Origin: Minisyncoccota bacterium
GTDB lineage: Bacteria > Verrucomicrobiota > Lentisphaeria > Oligosphaerales > MVZH01
DNA: 15,467 nt
Assembly (NCBI GenBank): GCA_021734725.1
Contig: JAIPIM010000055.1
Location: 1-15,467, forward strand
Direction: 5' to 3'
A model generated the notes under the pieces. That model was not told the origin of the DNA. It saw only the letters and a list, made by a program, of their open reading frames with translations, and searched no databases. A program made the position numbers and the translations under genes. Within the stretch, counting starts at the first letter, position 1. Every line of letters begins with the position of its first letter. Positions 13,070 to 15,467 of this stretch are shown in pieces.

Positions 13070-15467
13070 TTACTCCGGAAGTATTTCCAGCAACCACACA
13101 TCGTTGGGTTGCAGGCGAAGATGGAACGTGTCGTTGTCTATTGTTTCATCGATCATGGATTCCCAGTCTCTTACACGGTATTGGTTCATGCCGAGAAGAC
13201 CGGGATCGAGCCGGAAGCTCATCCGCTGTTGGTCTCTGGTCCAATTAACGATCAAGACCAGCGCGCGTTCACCCGGGACAACGTAGGCGATCGTCGGGAC
13301 TTCCCAATCCGAACGTCCCAGCGGGCGTATCGCTCGTTGTTCATCCCAATGACGATAGACCTTGTGGTTGGGGTTGTCCAGTATGTGCCGGATTGGACGA
13401 AGCAGTGCCCATCCGTAGGGGCCCCGCCAGCGTTCCTTGGCGCCGTACACATCGTTGACAGCCGCACAGGCTACGAACGTGCGCAACCCTTCCGCCGTGT
13501 CGGGCACAGGGTGCCGCATCACAACTGGCCACGTACCGGCAAGCTCTCCGTTTGTGACTAGCGCGATATACTGCGGAGACATTACATCCTGTAACGTTTC
13601 GGCCTGTTGGGGATGCCATTCCCAGTCGTAATTTACCGTGGCAAAAGAATAGACGGGCAGAATGTTCGTGCTGGTGTTATGTGGCATGGTTATGGGTTTC
13701 ATGCCGCGCTGATTCATATATTGGAATGTGCGCTTTGTCAATTCGCGCAGCCCCCATACTTCGGTGCAAGGAACCACATTATCGGTTTCGGTTCTGTACG
13801 CATCCGTGGTGTGTGTGTTGTACGACGCGCGGAAAAACATATTATCCCAGTACACCCCTTCGCTGCCCGCGATATCGAAGGCTTTACCATACCAGTAAAG
13901 GGCATAATTGATATAGGAATCCGTTGGAAAGATCTTGTGTTCGTTCAGTTCGTATTTACCGCCGGTGCGGAGCCCCTCTCGGTAATCCCTGAGATTCCAT
14001 TCGTCGTAATAGGTGAGAAACTCCGGTTGCGTGGTATTCGCGGCCCGATTGTAGTAAAAGATCATGCGATTGTTGTAACGCGCGCCTTCGAGGTTCATCC
14101 GCAGGATCTCCAAGTACCGTTTATCCCAGGTTTTGCCGAAGCGACTGACGGATTTGTAAGGCCTGGAATACTTGGCATAATGATCCAGTGTCGCTTGGAT
14201 TTCTTTTTCACTCAGATGGCGTTTCGTGGACTCCCGTAAGTTTTGCCAGATCAGGAGGTCTTTGCCGGCCGGATAGTGGCCCGACGCCCAGGATATGGTA
14301 CCCCAGTTGACACCCGTACCCACCTGTTCATAGCGCTGGCGCTGATATGCGAAGCGCCATTTGTCCTGAGCAAGGCGCGGTTTGACCGGAGCGGCCAGCA
14401 GGCCAAAGGTGATGGTCCGCGGATCATTGACTTGGATGGGCCGATTAATGAAGCGCACCTGAAGCACGATGCTTTTGCCGCGCCGCACCAGTCGCAGGTT
14501 GGGTGTGTCCGACTGGCGGCTCCAACCACGGTCGCCGGCCGCGAACCAGCACAGACCGCGTCCAGGGGTGCCGACATAGATGTACGAGCAGAAATCTTTC
14601 GGCAATCCGCCGCTGGGAATGTTCCTCGAGGTGAAGACGATCCCTGGTTTGCCGGGGCCTACCGTGTCGGTGATCGTATTGCGGACACCCGCTCCCATGG
14701 CGTGGTAAACGGTGACGTCCTCGGCGCGCAGCGGGATGTCCAGCGTGAGTTCGTCAATGCTTTTCTCGCTGGGCAGCAAGGTTAGGTCCACACGCATCAT
14801 GCCGTCGTACTCCCACGTAAGTTTCGCTTCGGCCGCGAATCCATCCGTCTCAAGTCTTGTTTGACCGCGCACTTCCGCGTCGGATACGCGGTGCAGTTTC
14901 AGCGGGCCACCGTTTAATTCGCGTGATTTGCCGTCGACCTGGACCACGTAGCGCATTGGCTCAGCGAGAAGTGGCCGTGTTGTCCCCGAGTTTGGATTGG
15001 TCGCCGTTACCTGGTCCCACAGCCCCTGACCGTTGGCTTGGTGTTCGCGCAAAACGGTGCGCACTGTACGGCCGTCGACCTCCATTGGTTTGAAGGGTGG
15101 GTAGACCGTGTCGGTGACACCGAGGTCTTTGCCTTCCCAGGGGAAGTGATAGCGCTTGAAGGATTTCACTACCGGTTCGTCGGGCACGTTTCTGCCTGTG
15201 GCGCGCAATACGATGTCATAGTCGCCGTCCTGCAATTGCGGCAGCGTTATCCATTTTTCCTCCTTGCCGTCAACTAGGTTGTTGAACGCGATTGTCGTGA
15301 TGGAGGACTCATTGCCGGCGTTGCGTACGGTTGCTTCGAGTTGTTGGAGCCCCGCGTTTTCAGGCAGGCCGGTAACATCGGCCAGGATTCGGAGGCGTTC
15401 TTCGCTCGGGTAATAAGCGAATTGGAAATCCACCGGTTTTTTGTCGCCGCCCGTTTCCCATGTCCAG
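13070..15467 (-). CDS. DUF6067/GH123-like glycoside hydrolase, 5' end cut off by window edge
   Basis: The frame is open through the right edge; codons upstream of the GTG at 15433 (reading WTWETGGDKKP) look coding, so the true start is outside and at least 798 residues are present. Numbering from that GTG: about 1-95 is an Ig-like beta domain. GVTDTVYPPFKPMEVDG at 105-121 and the beta-rich region up to ITFGLLAAPVKP (341-352) are the hallmark N-terminal part of DUF6067 proteins, which are related to GH123. A TIM-barrel-like catalytic part follows (about 370-650) with YYDEW (Asp477-Glu478) and GVYWDNMFF (Asp530). A C-terminal beta domain ends the protein. GH123 enzymes are beta-N-acetylgalactosaminidases that use an adjacent Asp-Glu pair; whether 477-478 is that pair is inference. 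It sits directly upstream of the sulfatase gene, suggesting paired action on a sulfated glycan. Confidence 0.82.
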   Translation of the reverse strand, partial: WTWETGGDKKPVDFQFAYYPSEERLRILADVTGLPENAGLQQLEATVRNAGNESSITTIAFNNLVDGKEEKWITLPQLQDGDYDIVLRATGRNVPDEPVVKSFKRYHFPWEGKDLGVTDTVYPPFKPMEVDGRTVRTVLREHQANGQGLWDQVTATNPNSGTTRPLLAEPMRYVVQVDGKSRELNGGPLKLHRVSDAEVRGQTRLETDGFAAEAKLTWEYDGMMRVDLTLLPSEKSIDELTLDIPLRAEDVTVYHAMGAGVRNTITDTVGPGKPGIVFTSRNIPSGGLPKDFCSYIYVGTPGRGLCWFAAGDRGWSRQSDTPNLRLVRRGKSIVLQVRFINRPIQVNDPRTITFGLLAAPVKPRLAQDKWRFAYQRQRYEQVGTGVNWGTISWASGHYPAGKDLLIWQNLRESTKRHLSEKEIQATLDHYAKYSRPYKSVSRFGKTWDKRYLEILRMNLEGARYNNRMIFYYNRAANTTQPEFLTYYDEWNLRDYREGLRTGGKYELNEHKIFPTDSYINYALYWYGKAFDIAGSEGVYWDNMFFRASYNTHTTDAYRTETDNVVPCTEVWGLRELTKRTFQYMNQRGMKPITMPHNTSTNILPVYSFATVNYDWEWHPQQAETLQDVMSPQYIALVTNGELAGTWPVVMRHPVPDTAEGLRTFVACAAVNDVYGAKERWRGPYGWALLRPIRHILDNPNHKVYRHWDEQRAIRPLGRSDWEVPTIAYVVPGERALVLIVNWTRDQQRMSFRLDPGLLGMNQYRVRDWESMIDETIDNDTFHLRLQPNDVWLLEILPE
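13073..13076 (-). promoter_or_regulatory. Ribosome binding site of the sulfatase gene, inside the end of the upstream gene
   Basis: GGAG on the minus strand is followed by the TAA stop of the glycosidase gene, one T and then the sulfatase ATG at 13068. Ribosomes finishing the first gene end on this site, which supports translational coupling of the two enzymes. Confidence 0.7.

Overview
The window looks like part of a chromosomal carbohydrate-use region from a heterotroph, most likely in the PVC group (Lentisphaerota, Kiritimatiellota, Verrucomicrobiota or Planctomycetota). I base that on gene content: a one-copy Cys-type sulfatase, a DUF6067/GH123-like glycosidase, a GH20-like glycosidase, a secreted beta-helix protein and a local LacI regulator, with moderate GC and no SusC/SusD pair. 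No 16S or ribosomal marker is present, so the taxonomy is an inference. I see no rRNA, tRNA, CRISPR array, transposase or phage gene.

Left block (1-3917, minus strand): a three-gene run reads leftward from a divergent promoter. It holds a GH20-like glycoside hydrolase, a mutarotase-like beta-sandwich protein (DUF4380/DUF6786 type) and an M24-family creatinase/prolidase-like peptidase whose C-terminal half is cut off by the window edge.

Centre (3960-5847): a LacI-family regulator reads rightward, back to back with the GH20-like gene. The 77-bp gap contains a perfect 9-bp inverted repeat with a 6-bp spacer. Each arm contains a TTGACT -35-like hexamer firing in opposite directions, with matching -10 boxes at 16-bp spacing. 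This is the neatest regulatory structure here and probably links the regulator to the left operon and to itself. Next on the plus strand is a small predicted lipoprotein with its own promoter-like sequence, a long hairpin-bearing leader and a strong Shine-Dalgarno site.

Right block (5857-15467, minus strand): five genes read leftward. In transcription order they are a DUF6067/GH123-like glycosidase (5' end outside the window), a sulfatase one base downstream and probably translationally coupled, a secreted pectate-lyase-3-type beta-helix protein, a PHP-fold metal hydrolase with an N-terminal carbohydrate-binding-like domain (DUF3604-like), and a GT39-type membrane glycosyltransferase that ends 9 bp from the lipoprotein gene in convergent orientation.

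Working model (inference): the two glycosidases and the sulfatase attack a sulfated, possibly N-acetylhexosamine-containing glycan, and LacI senses a product. The sulfatase, GH20-like and PHP proteins show no signal peptide, so much of the breakdown could be intracellular. Nothing here proves the substrate.
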